Assembly: GCF_013349955.1 (NCBI RefSeq)
Contig: NZ_JABVXC010000011.1
Location: 62,001 to 126,000 of the forward strand
Reading direction: 5' to 3'
Source: Onishia taeanensis
Lineage (GTDB): Bacteria > Pseudomonadota > Gammaproteobacteria > Pseudomonadales > Halomonadaceae
DNA: 64,000 bases
Below the pieces are notes generated by a model, which worked only from the letters and a program-made list of their open reading frames with translations, ran no database searches and had not been told where the DNA came from. A program made the position numbers and the translations under genes. Shown in pieces: positions 1-10,134 of the stretch; position 1 is the stretch's first letter; the number at the start of each line of letters is the position of its first letter.

Positions 1-183
1 GGTGTCGGCATCCATCAGGAGCCAGGAAGAGGCCGCAAGACTCGGCGGCGACGGAATCAGGGTCTGTGGTTGGGGACTGTCGACCTCCTGCGCCTGGAGC
101 GGCAGGGCAAAACACAACAGGCACAGCAGGAGCGCGGACATCAGGCGTTGGCCGAGGCCGGCGCGGAACAGTGAGACTCTCAT
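1..183 (-). CDS. dacA: D-alanyl-D-alanine carboxypeptidase (PBP5/6 type), N-terminal fragment
   Basis: Only the first 61 codons lie in the window; the gene runs off its left edge. The product starts with a basic N-region and a hydrophobic core ending LPLQAQE, a typical Sec signal peptide. It continues with PPSLAASSWLLMDADT, which matches the strand just before the catalytic SxxK in DacA-type carboxypeptidases. These enzymes trim the terminal D-Ala from peptidoglycan pentapeptides on the periplasmic face of the inner membrane. The neighbours rlpA, mltB, rodA and mrdA are the usual company of dacA in gammaproteobacteria. The active site is outside the window, so the call rests on the leader, a short motif and context. 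Confidence 0.8.
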   Translation of the reverse strand, partial: MRVSLFRAGLGQRLMSALLLCLLCFALPLQAQEVDSPQPQTLIPSPPSLAASSWLLMDADT

Positions 184-240
184 GACAACATTTCTCGTGG
201 CGTTGAGCGAAGGGAATTAAATGGTACTGCGGCACGCGTC

Positions 241-1182
241 TCAGGTGCCGTCATGAATCACCAGGGCCTGATCGAAGCCTGCACGACGCAGGGCTTCGCG
301 CACCGGTTCAAGGTCCCCGGTAGCGGCCAGCGGGCCCACCTGCACGCGATGCAGGCGAGCGTCACTGGTCACGCGAACCGGCTGGTCGAGCTCGCCCTCC
401 AGACGGGTCTTGAGAGCCTGGGCATTACCCTGAGACCCCAAGGCCGCGACCTGGAGGAAAAGCGAACCGTCGGTGTCGACATTTTCAGCGGCGTCTCGAT
501 CAGGCGACGCCGGTTGCACCGGCGCATTGCGACGAGCGGTGGCCGTCGTGCCTGACGTATCGTCGCTTGCCTCCGTCGTCCCGCCGGAGTGGCGAGCTTG
601 CCAGGCCACCGGATCGATCGCCTCGACCCTGACCCGGCCGGTGCCTCGGTCCAAAATATCGAGCCGGGCCGCCGCCGCATAGGACAGGTCGATCTCACGG
701 CTCCCATGGAAGGGGCCCCGGTCGTTGACCCGCACGATCACCTGGCGACCGTTATCCAGGTTGGTGACCCGCACATAGCTCGGTAGCGGCAGGGAGCGGT
801 GGGCCGCTGACATCTCGTACATGTCGTAGATATCGCCGCTGGCGGTGGCATAGCCGTGAAACTTCTTGCCATACCAGGATGCCGTGCCTTCCTGTCGATA
901 GCCCCGCGGGTCGTCGAGTACATGGTAGGTCTTGCCCCAGACCTCGTAGGTCGAACGATTGCCGCCACTGGCGCGAGGCTCAGGGCGCGGCACCGCATCG
1001 GGCACATTGGCCACGTCGGGAGGGGTCTCGGGATAGGCATCGCTGGACATGGCGTAGCGGCCGCCGGCGGTACCCGGGTCCGCCGGCGGCGCGGACGAGC
1101 TGACCGACTGCACGCTGCCCCCGCCCGCGGCGCAGCCTGCCAGCAGCGCGATGGCCGGCAGCAGTATCCATAATCGCTTCAT
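241..1182 (-). CDS. rlpA: RlpA family septal-ring lipoprotein (lytic transglycosylase)
   Basis: This 313-residue product has a lipoprotein signal with lipobox LLAGC (Cys17). A low-complexity linker follows, then a double-psi beta-barrel at about residues 98-190 containing GTASWYGKKFHG and RVNDRGPF; the Asp of NDRGPF is the expected catalytic residue. A SPOR domain occupies about residues 240-313 (LFLQVAALGS to the end). RlpA cleaves glycan strands lacking stem peptides at the septum, and SPOR binds such denuded glycan. The ATG overlaps the end of the upstream mltB by 4 bp, indicating co-translation. Length and domain order are normal for the family. Confidence 0.93.
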   Translation of the reverse strand: MKRLWILLPAIALLAGCAAGGGSVQSVSSSAPPADPGTAGGRYAMSSDAYPETPPDVANVPDAVPRPEPRASGGNRSTYEVWGKTYHVLDDPRGYRQEGTASWYGKKFHGYATASGDIYDMYEMSAAHRSLPLPSYVRVTNLDNGRQVIVRVNDRGPFHGSREIDLSYAAAARLDILDRGTGRVRVEAIDPVAWQARHSGGTTEASDDTSGTTATARRNAPVQPASPDRDAAENVDTDGSLFLQVAALGSQGNAQALKTRLEGELDQPVRVTSDARLHRVQVGPLAATGDLEPVREALRRAGFDQALVIHDGT

Positions 1183-2216
1183 GCCGACTCCTCCCGGGAA
1201 ATCGCCTCGGCCAGCTCGCTCACCGCCATGGCGTAGAGGTGGCTATGATTGTAGCGAGTGATCACATAGAAGTTATGCAGGCCAAGCCGGTAGCGATAGG
1301 CACCATCGGCCAGATCCAGCGCCAGCGGGATCACCTCGGCGTTGGTTGCCAGACGGTCTGGCGACTCGGCCTCGACCCCCGCCTCGGCCAGAGTTGAGAG
1401 TCGGGCATAAGGGGGCCGTATCTGGTTGAAGTCGATCGTCTCCGGTGGCGTCTGGGGGCCGCTGGCCTCGACATAAAGCTCGCCTTCAGGGCGCCAGCCA
1501 TGTTCGGCGAAGTAGTTGGCCACGCTGCCAATGGCATCGACAGGATTGCGCCACAGATCGCGCACTCCATCGTCGTCGAAGTCGACCGCATAGGCGCGAT
1601 AGCTGGTGGGAATGAACTGCGGATAGCCCATGGCGCCGGCATAGGAGCCCTTGAGGCTTCCCGGGGCCACGCCGGCCTGGTGAGTAATATCCAGGAAGGC
1701 CGCCAGCTCGCCGCGGAAGAAGTCGCCACGCTTGGGGTGATAAAATGCCAGAGTCGCCAGCGAATCCAGCACGCGGTGGCTGCCCGTCACTCGCCCGTAG
1801 TCGGTCTCGACGCCAATGATGGCAGCGATCACCGGCGCCGGCACACCATATTCGGCCTCGGCACGCGCAAACGCGTCGCGATGCTCGGCGATAAAGGCCG
1901 CACCGCGCTCGATGCGGGCGGGCTTGAGGAAAATGGCACGATACTGATCCCAGCGCAGATGACGTTCGGCGGCACCCGCCATGGCGTCCAGCACTGACTG
2001 CCGGTAGCCGGCGCCGCTCAGCGCATCAGTCAGCCAGGCCCGTTCGATGCCCTGCTCCGCCAGCTCATCGACCAGTGCCGCCACCTTGGGGTGCGAGGAA
2101 GGATCGAAACGCTCATCGTATTGGCTGTCGGTGGCACTCGCTGACTGGGTACACAGGCCCAGCCCGAGCCAGGCGATGAGGGGCAACAGCTTCCTTGTCG
2201 TACGTCCTGCAATCAT
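1179..2216 (-). CDS. mltB: Lytic murein transglycosylase B
   Basis: A 345-residue periplasmic transglycosylase that cuts the MurNAc-GlcNAc bond to form 1,6-anhydromuropeptides. An N-terminal hydrophobic leader ends near TQSASAT; there is no lipobox, so the protein looks soluble (SltB-like) rather than lipid-anchored. The catalytic Glu is in IIGVETDYGR, and MGYPQFIPTSYRAYAVDFD is the conserved substrate-groove segment of this family. The gene ends inside rlpA with a 4-bp overlap and follows rodA by about 30 bp, so it belongs to the elongation cluster. Confidence 0.93.
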   Translation of the reverse strand: MIAGRTTRKLLPLIAWLGLGLCTQSASATDSQYDERFDPSSHPKVAALVDELAEQGIERAWLTDALSGAGYRQSVLDAMAGAAERHLRWDQYRAIFLKPARIERGAAFIAEHRDAFARAEAEYGVPAPVIAAIIGVETDYGRVTGSHRVLDSLATLAFYHPKRGDFFRGELAAFLDITHQAGVAPGSLKGSYAGAMGYPQFIPTSYRAYAVDFDDDGVRDLWRNPVDAIGSVANYFAEHGWRPEGELYVEASGPQTPPETIDFNQIRPPYARLSTLAEAGVEAESPDRLATNAEVIPLALDLADGAYRYRLGLHNFYVITRYNHSHLYAMAVSELAEAISREESA

Positions 2217-2245
2217 CGATCAGGGCTCTCCGTGGTCAATGCCCC

Positions 2246-3409
2246 CTAACGGGGCAACAACCGCCGATGGGAATGAATGGACATGAGAATACCGAAACCG
2301 GCCATCAAGGTCACGCTGGAGGTCCCGCCGAAACTGACCAACGGCAGCGGCACGCCCACCACCGGCAGAATACCGCTGACCATGCCCACATTGACGAACA
2401 CATAGATGAAGAAGGTCAAAATGATACTGCCCGCCAGCAGGCGCCCGAAGCTGTCCTGAGCGCCATTGGAGAGCCATAGGCCCCGAGCGACGATAAGCAG
2501 GTACAGGCACAGCACCAGCAGCATGCCCACCAAGCCAAATTCCTCGCCAAGCACCGCGACGATGAAGTCGGTATGGCGCTCGGGCAAGAATTCGAGCTGG
2601 GACTGCGTACCCTCCAGCCAGCCCTTGCCGAACAAGCCGCCACTGCCAATGGCAGTGGTGGACTGGATAATGTTCCAGCCAGCACCCAGCGGATCGCTCT
2701 CGGGGTTGAGGAAGGTCAGCACGCGCTGGCGCTGATAGTCATGCATGTTCATCCACAGCAGCGGCAGGGCTGACGCGATCAATACGCTGAAGAAGGCGAT
2801 GAAACGCCAGGACAACCCGGCCAGCAACACCACGAACACCGCTGCCGTCGCCACCAGCAGCGAGGTACCGAGATCCGGCTGCCGAGCGATCAGCACTACG
2901 GGTAGCGCAAGGATCAGCGCACAGACCAACAAATCCGGCAGTCGAGGTGGCAGCTGACGTCGTCCCAGATAAGCGGCGAGCATCATCGGCATGGCCAGCT
3001 TCATCAATTCCGAGGGCTGAAAGCGCATCACCCCGGGGATGATCAGCCAGCGCTTGGCCCCCATGCCGACATCTCCCATCACCTCCACTGCTATCAACAT
3101 CAGCAGGGTCCCGCCATAGGCCAGTGGCGCCCAGCGCATCAGGGTCACGGGCGACAGCTGGGCCAGTACGAACATTACCACCAGGGCCACGCCGAGGCGC
3201 ATGGCCTGCGCCTCTACCACGATCATACTCTGCCCGCTGGCACTGTAGAGCACCACCAATCCGGCCCCCATCAGCACCAGCAGCAACAGCAGTAACCAGG
3301 GGTCGAGATGCACACGCATCCATAGGCTCTCGCGCCGCGACATGCCACTCTGAGGCGGCCTGACGGGACGGGCGCGCAAAGACCGGGTCAGATCACCAAG
3401 CGCCGTCAT
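2246..3409 (-). CDS. rodA: Rod-shape peptidoglycan glycosyltransferase RodA (SEDS family)
   Basis: A 387-residue polytopic membrane protein with about ten hydrophobic segments. RodA polymerises lipid II into glycan strands during cylindrical growth and works as a pair with PBP2. Visible SEDS hallmarks include PSELMKLAMPM, ARQPDLGTSLL, FLPERHTDFIVAVLGEE and the C-terminal VGVPLPLVSFGGTS. The start codon overlaps the stop of the upstream mrdA (ATGA), which matches the tight physical coupling of the two products. A short cytoplasmic basic N-terminus precedes the first helix. Nothing unusual was seen. Confidence 0.96.
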   Translation of the reverse strand: MTALGDLTRSLRARPVRPPQSGMSRRESLWMRVHLDPWLLLLLLVLMGAGLVVLYSASGQSMIVVEAQAMRLGVALVVMFVLAQLSPVTLMRWAPLAYGGTLLMLIAVEVMGDVGMGAKRWLIIPGVMRFQPSELMKLAMPMMLAAYLGRRQLPPRLPDLLVCALILALPVVLIARQPDLGTSLLVATAAVFVVLLAGLSWRFIAFFSVLIASALPLLWMNMHDYQRQRVLTFLNPESDPLGAGWNIIQSTTAIGSGGLFGKGWLEGTQSQLEFLPERHTDFIVAVLGEEFGLVGMLLVLCLYLLIVARGLWLSNGAQDSFGRLLAGSIILTFFIYVFVNVGMVSGILPVVGVPLPLVSFGGTSSVTLMAGFGILMSIHSHRRLLPR

Positions 3410-5289
3410 CCGTCATCTCCCTGGGTGTCATCGTCAGCGTCTTTATCGTCGTTGCCCAATAGCCAGGCATCCGCCATGTCACGTGCCAGGTAAGATGCAT
3501 GACTGCTGCCCCCGCCGGCGTTCTCGATAACCACCGAGATCGCGATCTGCGGATCATCCACCGGCGCAAAGGCGATAAACAGCGCATGGTCACGCAGCCG
3601 TTCGGCGAGTTCATCGGCGTTGTACTTTTCGTCCTGACCCAGCGAAAACACCTGCGCCGTCCCTGACTTGCCACCCATCCGATACTCAAGGCCCTCGCCG
3701 GCGCGACGCGCCGTACCCTCGCGTCCCGAGAGCACGTTCTCCATACCGGCGTAGATGTCATCCCACCACTCGGCCTTGGCGATGGTGATGTCATCCTTGG
3801 TACCTGGAAGATCGACCGGCACCTCTTCGTCACCGATGCTTTTGGCCAGTCGAGGTTTTACCCAGTGGCCGCGGTTCGCCAACACGGCCGTGGCCGTTGC
3901 CAGTTGAAGCGGCGTGACCTGCAGATAGCCTTGCCCGATCCCCACCGACAGGGTCTCGCCGGGATACCAGGGCTGGTTGAAGCGTTCTCGCTTCCATTCG
4001 CGCGAGGGCATCAAGCCGGTGCTCTCGCCATAGACGTCCTGAGTGACGTGCTCACCGAAGCCGAATTGATGCATATGCTCGCTGATGGCATCGATGCCCA
4101 GCTCATGGGCCAGGCTATAGAAATAGGTGTTATTGGACACCGTGATGGCGCGCTCCATGTCGACCTTGCCATGGCCCCAGCGCAGCCAGTTGCGATAGCG
4201 TCGCGAATCGTTGGGCAACTGGTAATAGCCAGGATCATAGATGGTATCGCTGGGCGTGATCTCGCCCTCGACCAGACCAGACAACGCCATGAACGGCTTG
4301 ATCGTCGAGCCCGCCGGATAGTGGCCGCGAGCAGCGCGATTGAACAACGGCAAGTCAATATCGTTCTGCAGCGCCCGGTAGGACGCCACATCGATGCCGG
4401 TCACGAATTGGTTGCTGTCGAACCCGGGCGTCGAGACCATGGCAAGAATCTCGCCGGTCTTCGGGGCAATGGCCACGATCGAACCGCGCCGCCCATCCAT
4501 CAGGTCTACGGCGAGGGACTGCAAATCCTTGTCGATGGTCAGGGTCAGATTCTTTCCTGGCACGGGGTCGGTGCGGCCCAGTTCGCGCAGCACCCGCCCC
4601 CGAGCATTGGTCTCGACCTTGCGCAGCCCCGCCTGGCCGTGAAGCTCGTCCTCGTAGTAACGCTCCACCCCGGTCTTGCCGACGAAGTGGGTACCGGCGT
4701 AGTTGCCGGGGTCCAGCTGTTTGAGCTCTTGTGCATTGATGCGCCCGACAAAACCCAGCGCATGAGACATGATCTCGGCATCCGGATAATAGCGCAGCAA
4801 CTGTGCCTCGACCTCGACACCTGGCAGCCGATAGCGATTAACGGCGAGCTTGGCGATCTGCTCCTCGCTGAGGTCACTCATCAACAATGCCGGCTGGAAG
4901 GGTCGCTGGCGCTGCCGGGAGCGCTCGCGAAACGCCTCGATCTCGGCGTCAGGCAGATCGAGAAGATCGATCAGCAGTTCCAGGGAGGCATCGATGTCAT
5001 CGACCCGCTCGCGCACCAGGGTAAGGTTGTAGGTTGGACGATTCTCGGCCAGAAGTTCGCCGTTACGGTCATAGATGAGGCCACGGGTGGGTGGCAGGGG
5101 CTCGACCCGCACCCGGTTGTTCTCCGAGCGCGTGATGTAGACATCATGCTGAACCACCTGCAGATAAACGAGCCGCGCCATCAAGGCACCGGTGAGCAGA
5201 ACCACCAGGCAAGCCGCGACCAGCGAGCGGACACGGAAGGTATGCATTTCCTGACGGGCATTCTTCAGCGCCTGACGATGCTTACGCAT
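3406..5289 (-). CDS. mrdA: Penicillin-binding protein 2 (elongation transpeptidase)
   Basis: A 627-residue class B PBP that cross-links new peptidoglycan in the elongasome with RodA. One N-terminal membrane anchor spans roughly residues 20-42 (LVAACLVVLLTGALMA). The pedestal domain follows, then the transpeptidase with SxxK in AGSTIKPF, SxN in VSNNTY and the KTG-equivalent in GKSGTAQV. An acidic C-terminal tail follows the last conserved segment. The ATG at 5289 begins the usual basic cytoplasmic leader. The gene overlaps rodA by 4 bp. Length is normal for PBP2. Confidence 0.96.
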   Translation of the reverse strand: MRKHRQALKNARQEMHTFRVRSLVAACLVVLLTGALMARLVYLQVVQHDVYITRSENNRVRVEPLPPTRGLIYDRNGELLAENRPTYNLTLVRERVDDIDASLELLIDLLDLPDAEIEAFRERSRQRQRPFQPALLMSDLSEEQIAKLAVNRYRLPGVEVEAQLLRYYPDAEIMSHALGFVGRINAQELKQLDPGNYAGTHFVGKTGVERYYEDELHGQAGLRKVETNARGRVLRELGRTDPVPGKNLTLTIDKDLQSLAVDLMDGRRGSIVAIAPKTGEILAMVSTPGFDSNQFVTGIDVASYRALQNDIDLPLFNRAARGHYPAGSTIKPFMALSGLVEGEITPSDTIYDPGYYQLPNDSRRYRNWLRWGHGKVDMERAITVSNNTYFYSLAHELGIDAISEHMHQFGFGEHVTQDVYGESTGLMPSREWKRERFNQPWYPGETLSVGIGQGYLQVTPLQLATATAVLANRGHWVKPRLAKSIGDEEVPVDLPGTKDDITIAKAEWWDDIYAGMENVLSGREGTARRAGEGLEYRMGGKSGTAQVFSLGQDEKYNADELAERLRDHALFIAFAPVDDPQIAISVVIENAGGGSSHASYLARDMADAWLLGNDDKDADDDTQGDDG

Positions 5290-5366
5290 GAGGAACTCTC
5301 GCGGATTCCGACAACATCAAAACGATCACTCTCCACGGGAGCGACAGGCCCTAGGGCTTAGACGAC

Positions 5367-5834
5367 TCAACGGTGATAAGGGTGGCCGACCAGCAGGGTC
5401 CAGGCCCGATAGAGCTGCTCGGCCAGCAGAATACGCACCAGCGGATGCGGCAGCGTCAGCGGTGACAGCGACCAGCGCTGGTGGGCGCTCGCCGAGAGCT
5501 TGGGTTCCAAGCCTTCAGGCCCACCGATCAGCAGGGCCACGTCACGTCCTTCCAGGCGCCACTGGTCAGCCTCTTGGGCCAACTGTTCAGTACTCCAGGG
5601 CCTGCCACCCACTTCCAGCGCGACAAGCTGCTCGTTGCCGCGCAGCTTGTCGCGCATCCGCTCGCCTTCAAGGGCAATGGCTCGCGCCGTATCGGCGTTC
5701 TTGCCCCGAGCGCCGGGGGCTATCTCGTGTATTTCCAGGGCGAAGTCTCGGGGCAGGCGCTTGCGATACTCCTCAACGCCTTTCTCCACCCAGTCAGGCA
5801 TGCGCGTGCCGACCGCCAGCACGCGCAGCTTCAC
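5367..5834 (-). CDS. rlmH: 23S rRNA (pseudouridine-1915-N3)-methyltransferase RlmH
   Basis: A 155-residue SPOUT-class methyltransferase that methylates pseudouridine 1915 in helix 69 of 23S rRNA on assembled 70S ribosomes, using SAM. The C-terminal trefoil knot is recognisable: [11 protein letters not shown] forms the SAM loop, and [20 protein letters not shown] is the family's signature end, closing GHPYHR. The N-terminus [16 protein letters not shown] is also canonical. The gene overlaps rsfS by 4 bp (ATGA), and the pair follows the common rsfS-rlmH-mrdA-rodA order. Confidence 0.96.
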   Translation of the reverse strand: MKLRVLAVGTRMPDWVEKGVEEYRKRLPRDFALEIHEIAPGARGKNADTARAIALEGERMRDKLRGNEQLVALEVGGRPWSTEQLAQEADQWRLEGRDVALLIGGPEGLEPKLSASAHQRWSLSPLTLPHPLVRILLAEQLYRAWTLLVGHPYHR

Positions 5835-6196
5835 GCCTGGCCTCCGCCTTGACGCTCATGAGCGCCTTCGCGGGGCAACTCGGTCCACAGCCGTTCGAGG
5901 TCATAGAGGTCACGGGTTTCGGGAAGCATCACGTGCACCACCAGGTCGCCCAGATCGACCAGCACCCAGTCGGCACCGCTATGGCCTTCAACGCCGAGCG
6001 GCATGACGTCATGTTCCTTGACGGCCTCGACCACGTTATTGGCCAGCGCCGCCACGTGACGGCTGGATGTACCGCTCACAATCAGCATCTGATCGGTCAC
6101 ATCAGTCAAATCGGATACGTCTAGCGTGGTGATGTCCTGGCCCTTCAGTGACTCCAGGGCATCAATGACCAGGGGTTTCAAAACGTCGATGTGCAT
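5831..6196 (-). CDS. rsfS: Ribosomal silencing factor RsfS
   Basis: A 121-residue member of the RsfS/Iojap family. It binds uL14 on the 50S subunit and blocks joining with the 30S under starvation. Seen in the sequence are [20 protein letters not shown], then [34 protein letters not shown] and the ending LYDLERLW, all hallmark family segments. A short charged Gly-rich tail follows. The gene lies between nadD and rlmH, its usual position. Confidence 0.95.
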   Translation of the reverse strand: MHIDVLKPLVIDALESLKGQDITTLDVSDLTDVTDQMLIVSGTSSRHVAALANNVVEAVKEHDVMPLGVEGHSGADWVLVDLGDLVVHVMLPETRDLYDLERLWTELPREGAHERQGGGQA

Positions 6197-6263
6197 ATCG
6201 CCTCATTCATGAATGCATGGTTCGACGCCTATTCTACCCGTTTGAGACCCAGGCGACAGCGCC

Positions 6264-6959
6264 TCATGCATCGCGATATAACCCGCCCCGAGCGATATGC
6301 GAGAGCACCGCCTCGGGCAGCAGGTAGCGCACGCTCTCTCCTCTCCCCAGCCAACGACGGATAGCGGTGGCGGACACCGCCAAACGACTGGGCAGCGCCA
6401 GTTGCATGAGACGGCCCTGCGGCGTTTCAAACAGCGCCTCGGGGCTCTGGACCTCGCGACCGGCGATGAGTTCCTGAAGGGCTGGCGGCAAGGGAGCTGT
6501 GTGATCGGGCCGAGCGATGACCACCACATGCGCCTGGGCGAAAAGCGCCTCGGGGTCATGCCAATCGGCAAGCTTCAGGAAGGCATCGTGGCCAACGACC
6601 ATCGACAGTCGCGCCTCGCGCCCGTATTCCTCGCGCAGACTTTGAAGGGTATCGGCAGAATAGGAAGGCCCCTTACGCCTGAGCTCACGGTCGTCGGCAT
6701 AGAGCCCTGGCGTGTCGCCAATACCGGCACGCAGCATCGCCAGGCGCTCGGCACTGGAAACACCAGGCGCCGCCCGGTGGGGCGGCACATGGGCCGGAAT
6801 CATGTGCACGCGATCCAGCCCCAACTGCATGCGCAGCTCGACGGCGCTGCGCAGATGGCCCAAGTGCACCGGATCGAAGGTGCCGCCGAGCATCGCCACA
6901 CGAGGCGGGCGACTCATCGCGCCGGCCGATGGACTCTCCTCAGCCTCGCACATGACCAT
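6264..6959 (-). CDS. nadD: Nicotinate-nucleotide adenylyltransferase NadD
   Basis: A 231-residue enzyme that adenylates nicotinate mononucleotide to deamido-NAD, the penultimate step of NAD synthesis. The nucleotidyltransferase signature is [17 protein letters not shown], and [20 protein letters not shown] is the C-terminal (S/T)xxxIR adenylate-binding motif. The ATG at 6959 overlaps the end of proA by about 20 bp. Other in-frame ATG codons at 6953 and 6917 ([10 protein letters not shown]) lie close to the Rossmann core and could be the true start. The proA-nadD-rsfS order is typical. Confidence 0.94.
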   Translation of the reverse strand: MVMCEAEESPSAGAMSRPPRVAMLGGTFDPVHLGHLRSAVELRMQLGLDRVHMIPAHVPPHRAAPGVSSAERLAMLRAGIGDTPGLYADDRELRRKGPSYSADTLQSLREEYGREARLSMVVGHDAFLKLADWHDPEALFAQAHVVVIARPDHTAPLPPALQELIAGREVQSPEALFETPQGRLMQLALPSRLAVSATAIRRWLGRGESVRYLLPEAVLSHIARGGLYRDA

Positions 6960-8250
6960 CGCCCATCACTACGTACTTGCGAGTCGTCAGCCCCTCGAGA
7001 CCCACCGGGCCGCGGGCATGCAACTTGTCGGTGGAGATGCCGATCTCGGCTCCCAGACCATACTCGACACCATCGGCAAAGCGGGTCGAGGCGTTGACGA
7101 TCACCGAACTGGAATCGACCTCGGCCAGAAAGCGGCGCGCCAGGCCGTAGTGCTCGGTGATGATGGCATCGGTGTGATGAGAGCCGTAATGGCCGATATG
7201 ATCCATCGCCGCCTCAATGCCGTCGACCACCCGAATCGCCAATACCGGCGCCAGATACTCGGCATGCCAGTCGGCCTCCTCGGCCGGCACCACCTGGGGT
7301 AGCAAGGCCTGGGTTCGCGGGCAGCCGCGCAACTCGACCCCGTGCTCGGCATAGGCCGCGGCGAGCCGCGGCAGCAGCACCTCGGCAACCGGCGCGTCCA
7401 ACAGCAGGGTCTCCATGGTGTTGCAGGTACCATAGCGCTGGGTCTTGGCATTGACCGCGATCGCCAGCGCCTTGTCCAGATCGGCCGTGGCGTCGACATA
7501 GACGTGACAAACGCCGTCAAGGTGCTTGATGACCGGCACCCGTGCCTCGCGCGTGATGCGCTCGATCAACGACTTGCCGCCGCGAGGAATGATCACATCG
7601 ACGTGCTCGGGCATGGCGATAAGACGCCCTACCGCGGCGCGATCCGTGGTCGCCACCACCTGCACGGCCGCCGCCGGCAGTCCGGCCTCGGCAAGGCCGG
7701 CGGCAATGCAACGCGCCAGGGCAGCATTGCTGTCTCGGGCCTCGGAGCCACCACGCAGAATGCAGGCATTGCCAGACTTGAGACACAGACTGGCCGCTTC
7801 CAGGGTGACGTTGGGCCGAGACTCGTAGATGATCCCGATCACGCCCAGAGGCACCCGCATCTGGCCAACCTGAATACCACTGGGCCGCGCCCGCAAGCCA
7901 TCGATTTCACCGACAGGATCGGGCAGCCCGGCGACCTGCTCCAGGCCGCTGATCATCGCGTCGACACGCGCATCATCAAGCGCCAATCGATCCAAGAGGG
8001 CATCATCGAGACCCGCTTCCCGTCCGCGCAGCAAATCCTGTTGATTCGCCTCGAGAACGCTGACGCGCGACTCATCGAGGTGTCGAGCCATCGCCAACAG
8101 TGCCGAATTCTTGCTAGCCGTAGTGCAACGCCGCATCATGGCGGCAGCGACGCTGGCCTGCTGACCCAACTGCGTCACGTAGGCGTCGACGTCGCCGGTC
8201 GGCGCCATGTCGCCATTGCCGACGACGGCCTCTGAGTAGTGTGCTGACAT
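6940..8250 (-). CDS. proA: Gamma-glutamyl phosphate reductase ProA
   Basis: Catalyses NADPH-dependent reduction of gamma-glutamyl phosphate to glutamate semialdehyde in proline synthesis. The catalytic Cys lies in [13 protein letters not shown], and [20 protein letters not shown] and [13 protein letters not shown] are strong family signatures. An ATG at 8250 (MSAHYSEAV) gives 436 residues. The open frame continues to 8358, but the extra 36 residues are Cys- and aromatic-rich, unlike the family, and would run into the divergent gene, so they are rejected. Proline synthesis matters for osmotic balance in halophiles, although no osmotic control signal was seen here. Confidence 0.95.
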   Translation of the reverse strand: MSAHYSEAVVGNGDMAPTGDVDAYVTQLGQQASVAAAMMRRCTTASKNSALLAMARHLDESRVSVLEANQQDLLRGREAGLDDALLDRLALDDARVDAMISGLEQVAGLPDPVGEIDGLRARPSGIQVGQMRVPLGVIGIIYESRPNVTLEAASLCLKSGNACILRGGSEARDSNAALARCIAAGLAEAGLPAAAVQVVATTDRAAVGRLIAMPEHVDVIIPRGGKSLIERITREARVPVIKHLDGVCHVYVDATADLDKALAIAVNAKTQRYGTCNTMETLLLDAPVAEVLLPRLAAAYAEHGVELRGCPRTQALLPQVVPAEEADWHAEYLAPVLAIRVVDGIEAAMDHIGHYGSHHTDAIITEHYGLARRFLAEVDSSSVIVNASTRFADGVEYGLGAEIGISTDKLHARGPVGLEGLTTRKYVVMGDGHVRG

Positions 8251-8330
8251 GCGAAACGAAAACTCCTCGTAGGCGGCTCCAGGGCCGGTATCATCATGCA
8301 ATATTGCGCAAGGGAAACAATATAAGGCCC

Positions 8331-9191
8331 ATGGGAAGCAAGTACAAAGTCGGCCCACTGCAAGCGGCTATGCTGGGATGCGCCCTCCTTTTCATTCTGC
8401 TCGCGCTGTCGGCCCCCATGCTGCCCAGCGGCATGCTTCTGGCGCTCGCAGGACTTTGGCTGACAGGCTCCGCCCTGACGCTGAAGTGCAGTGTCCGCTG
8501 GCCGTCCAGCGTTCCTTGGCAACTGCTCCCCAGTTTCTTGCTGGCAGGCCTTTACAATGTCGATACCCAGCATCAGGCCATCTGGCTGTGGTGCTTCGCC
8601 CTGTTGCTGATGCTGCCGCAGCCTGCCTGGTTGATGATCCTGCATAGCCTGGTGGCGGGTTATGCTGTCTGGCAGGTGCAAGCCTACCTCAACGTAGGCC
8701 AGACGCTGCTGGTTGCCATGTTGCTCGTTGGCCTTATGCTATTGGGTCTCGCCCGCGCCCGCGAGGTACAGTCCGCCTGGCTGCGGATCGGCAGGCGGCG
8801 GCGACTGATACCCGGCGCCCCCCTGTGGTCGGCTCATCAGTTGGGGGAAGACCTGACTCGCGAAATCATTCGCAGCGAACGTGAAGGGTCATACGCCGAA
8901 CTGGTGCTTTTACGCACCCAGGCCCGGCAGTTCTGGCCATTGATGAGCAAGCTCAGCCAACGCCTAAACGACTACGAGGCCTGTTACAAACTCGACAACC
9001 GCACCCTGGCCACTGTGCTGATCAGCCGCGATCTCGAACAGGCTCGCGCGCGACGCAAGACCCTGCTCGATGGCATGCCCACCCCGCTGCGCAGCCGGAT
9101 TGTCACCCTGGCTCAACCGCTGACCCTGGCCAGCGAATATCAGGCCCTCCGAGACCAGCGCCAGCCACTGGTCATCATAGAAGAGGGGTAG
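8331..9191 (+). CDS. Membrane protein with a degenerate GGDEF-like cytoplasmic domain
   Basis: The 286-residue product begins at the ATG at 8331, diverging from proA. About six hydrophobic segments fill residues 10-140. The remainder is cytoplasmic and follows the rhythm of a GGDEF domain: [20 protein letters not shown] resembles the first helix and strand, and [20 protein letters not shown] sits where RxGGDEFxVLLP should be. None of the catalytic GG(D/E)EF residues remain, so cyclase activity is not expected. The next gene, 4 bp downstream, has the same architecture, which suggests duplication followed by divergence. The exact family name is unknown to me, and the GGDEF relationship is inferred from pattern only. 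Confidence 0.6.
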   Translation: MGSKYKVGPLQAAMLGCALLFILLALSAPMLPSGMLLALAGLWLTGSALTLKCSVRWPSSVPWQLLPSFLLAGLYNVDTQHQAIWLWCFALLLMLPQPAWLMILHSLVAGYAVWQVQAYLNVGQTLLVAMLLVGLMLLGLARAREVQSAWLRIGRRRRLIPGAPLWSAHQLGEDLTREIIRSEREGSYAELVLLRTQARQFWPLMSKLSQRLNDYEACYKLDNRTLATVLISRDLEQARARRKTLLDGMPTPLRSRIVTLAQPLTLASEYQALRDQRQPLVIIEEG

Positions 9192-9195
9192 CGCC

Positions 9196-10134
9196 ATGAA
9201 ACAAGACAGCTTGCCTAACTCGGGGCTCTACACCTTTTTTCACGCCTGGGTCACCCTACTGACCGCAGGTGCGGCTCTGTGGCATTACCAGATGGGCCAC
9301 TTCGACCGGATCCTATTACCGGCGGCACTGAGCATGGCCCTGCTGACCGCCACGCTGATGAGCCTGGGCACACCCTCGACGCGGCGTGCCGCGGCCATCA
9401 TCACCCTGCTGTCAAGCTATCTGCTCTGCGCTGAATTGCTGCGCCACGGGGAGACGCCTGACATGCTCTGGCTGGGCTTTCCTCCAGTACTCACGACGCT
9501 GCTACTGTCTATGCGGAATGCCCTGTGCATCAACTTGCTGATGGCCCCGGTCTGGCTGCTGCTCAATGGCCACTGGCCGTCTCTCATCGCGCCCCTGTCC
9601 TACCTGGCAGTCAGCCTGGTCTGCGCCCTGGCTCGTTGGGAAATGATGCGTCAACTGACGCTCGACAAGCTGACCTCGCCCCATGACCCTGAGTGCGACG
9701 CCCTGTCCAGCGACATGATCGCTGAGCGCCTGCCTCAGGAGCACAAACGTGCCACCGCGCTCGGTCGCCGCCTCAGCGTACTGGTGATCCATCTGCCGCA
9801 GCTTGAAATGGCCCACGAACAGTTTGGCGCTCGACTGCGTCTTGAGCTGCTGCAGCGCTTCTGCCAGGCGGCTCGCCGCAGTTGCCGACTCGACGATACA
9901 CTCGGCCGCACCGGCGAATCCCTGTTATGGATGCTGCTGCCCGGCACCGACGAAAACGATGCGCTGATGACACGCAACCGACTGCTGACCACGCTCAATG
10001 ACACCGCGATCAGCGAAACCGGTCATCTCAGCGCCATGGTGGTCGCCTGCACCCTGCACCCGGGCGAGAGCCTGTCGGCCTTCGAGCAGCGTCTACGCAT
10101 CAAGGAACGCGCCCTAATGGACAGTACGCCATGA
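9196..10134 (+). CDS. Membrane protein with a degenerate GGDEF domain
   Basis: A 312-residue protein with hydrophobic segments to about residue 155 and a C-terminal region that is clearly a worn GGDEF fold. RLSVLVIHLPQLEMAHEQFG matches the beta1-helix unit. LLQRFCQAARRSCRLDDTLG and then RTGESLLWMLLPGTDENDA align with xDxxxRxGGDEFxxLLPxT. The signature reads GESLL instead of GGDEF, so the metal and GTP ligands are lost. An RxxD-like RLDD sits at the I-site position, so c-di-GMP binding or a purely structural role is possible. The gene follows its paralogue by 4 bp and overlaps the DedA-PAP2 gene by 4 bp (ATGA), indicating one operon. Confidence 0.68.
   Translation: MKQDSLPNSGLYTFFHAWVTLLTAGAALWHYQMGHFDRILLPAALSMALLTATLMSLGTPSTRRAAAIITLLSSYLLCAELLRHGETPDMLWLGFPPVLTTLLLSMRNALCINLLMAPVWLLLNGHWPSLIAPLSYLAVSLVCALARWEMMRQLTLDKLTSPHDPECDALSSDMIAERLPQEHKRATALGRRLSVLVIHLPQLEMAHEQFGARLRLELLQRFCQAARRSCRLDDTLGRTGESLLWMLLPGTDENDALMTRNRLLTTLNDTAISETGHLSAMVVACTLHPGESLSAFEQRLRIKERALMDSTP

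Noticed and set aside
3865..5361. Plus-strand open frame of 498 codons opposite mrdA
   Set aside because: It is the antisense shadow of mrdA in GC-rich DNA; the minus strand has all PBP2 motifs and this frame has none.
8251..8358. N-terminal extension of ProA
   Set aside because: The extra residues are unlike any ProA and run past the start of the divergent membrane gene.
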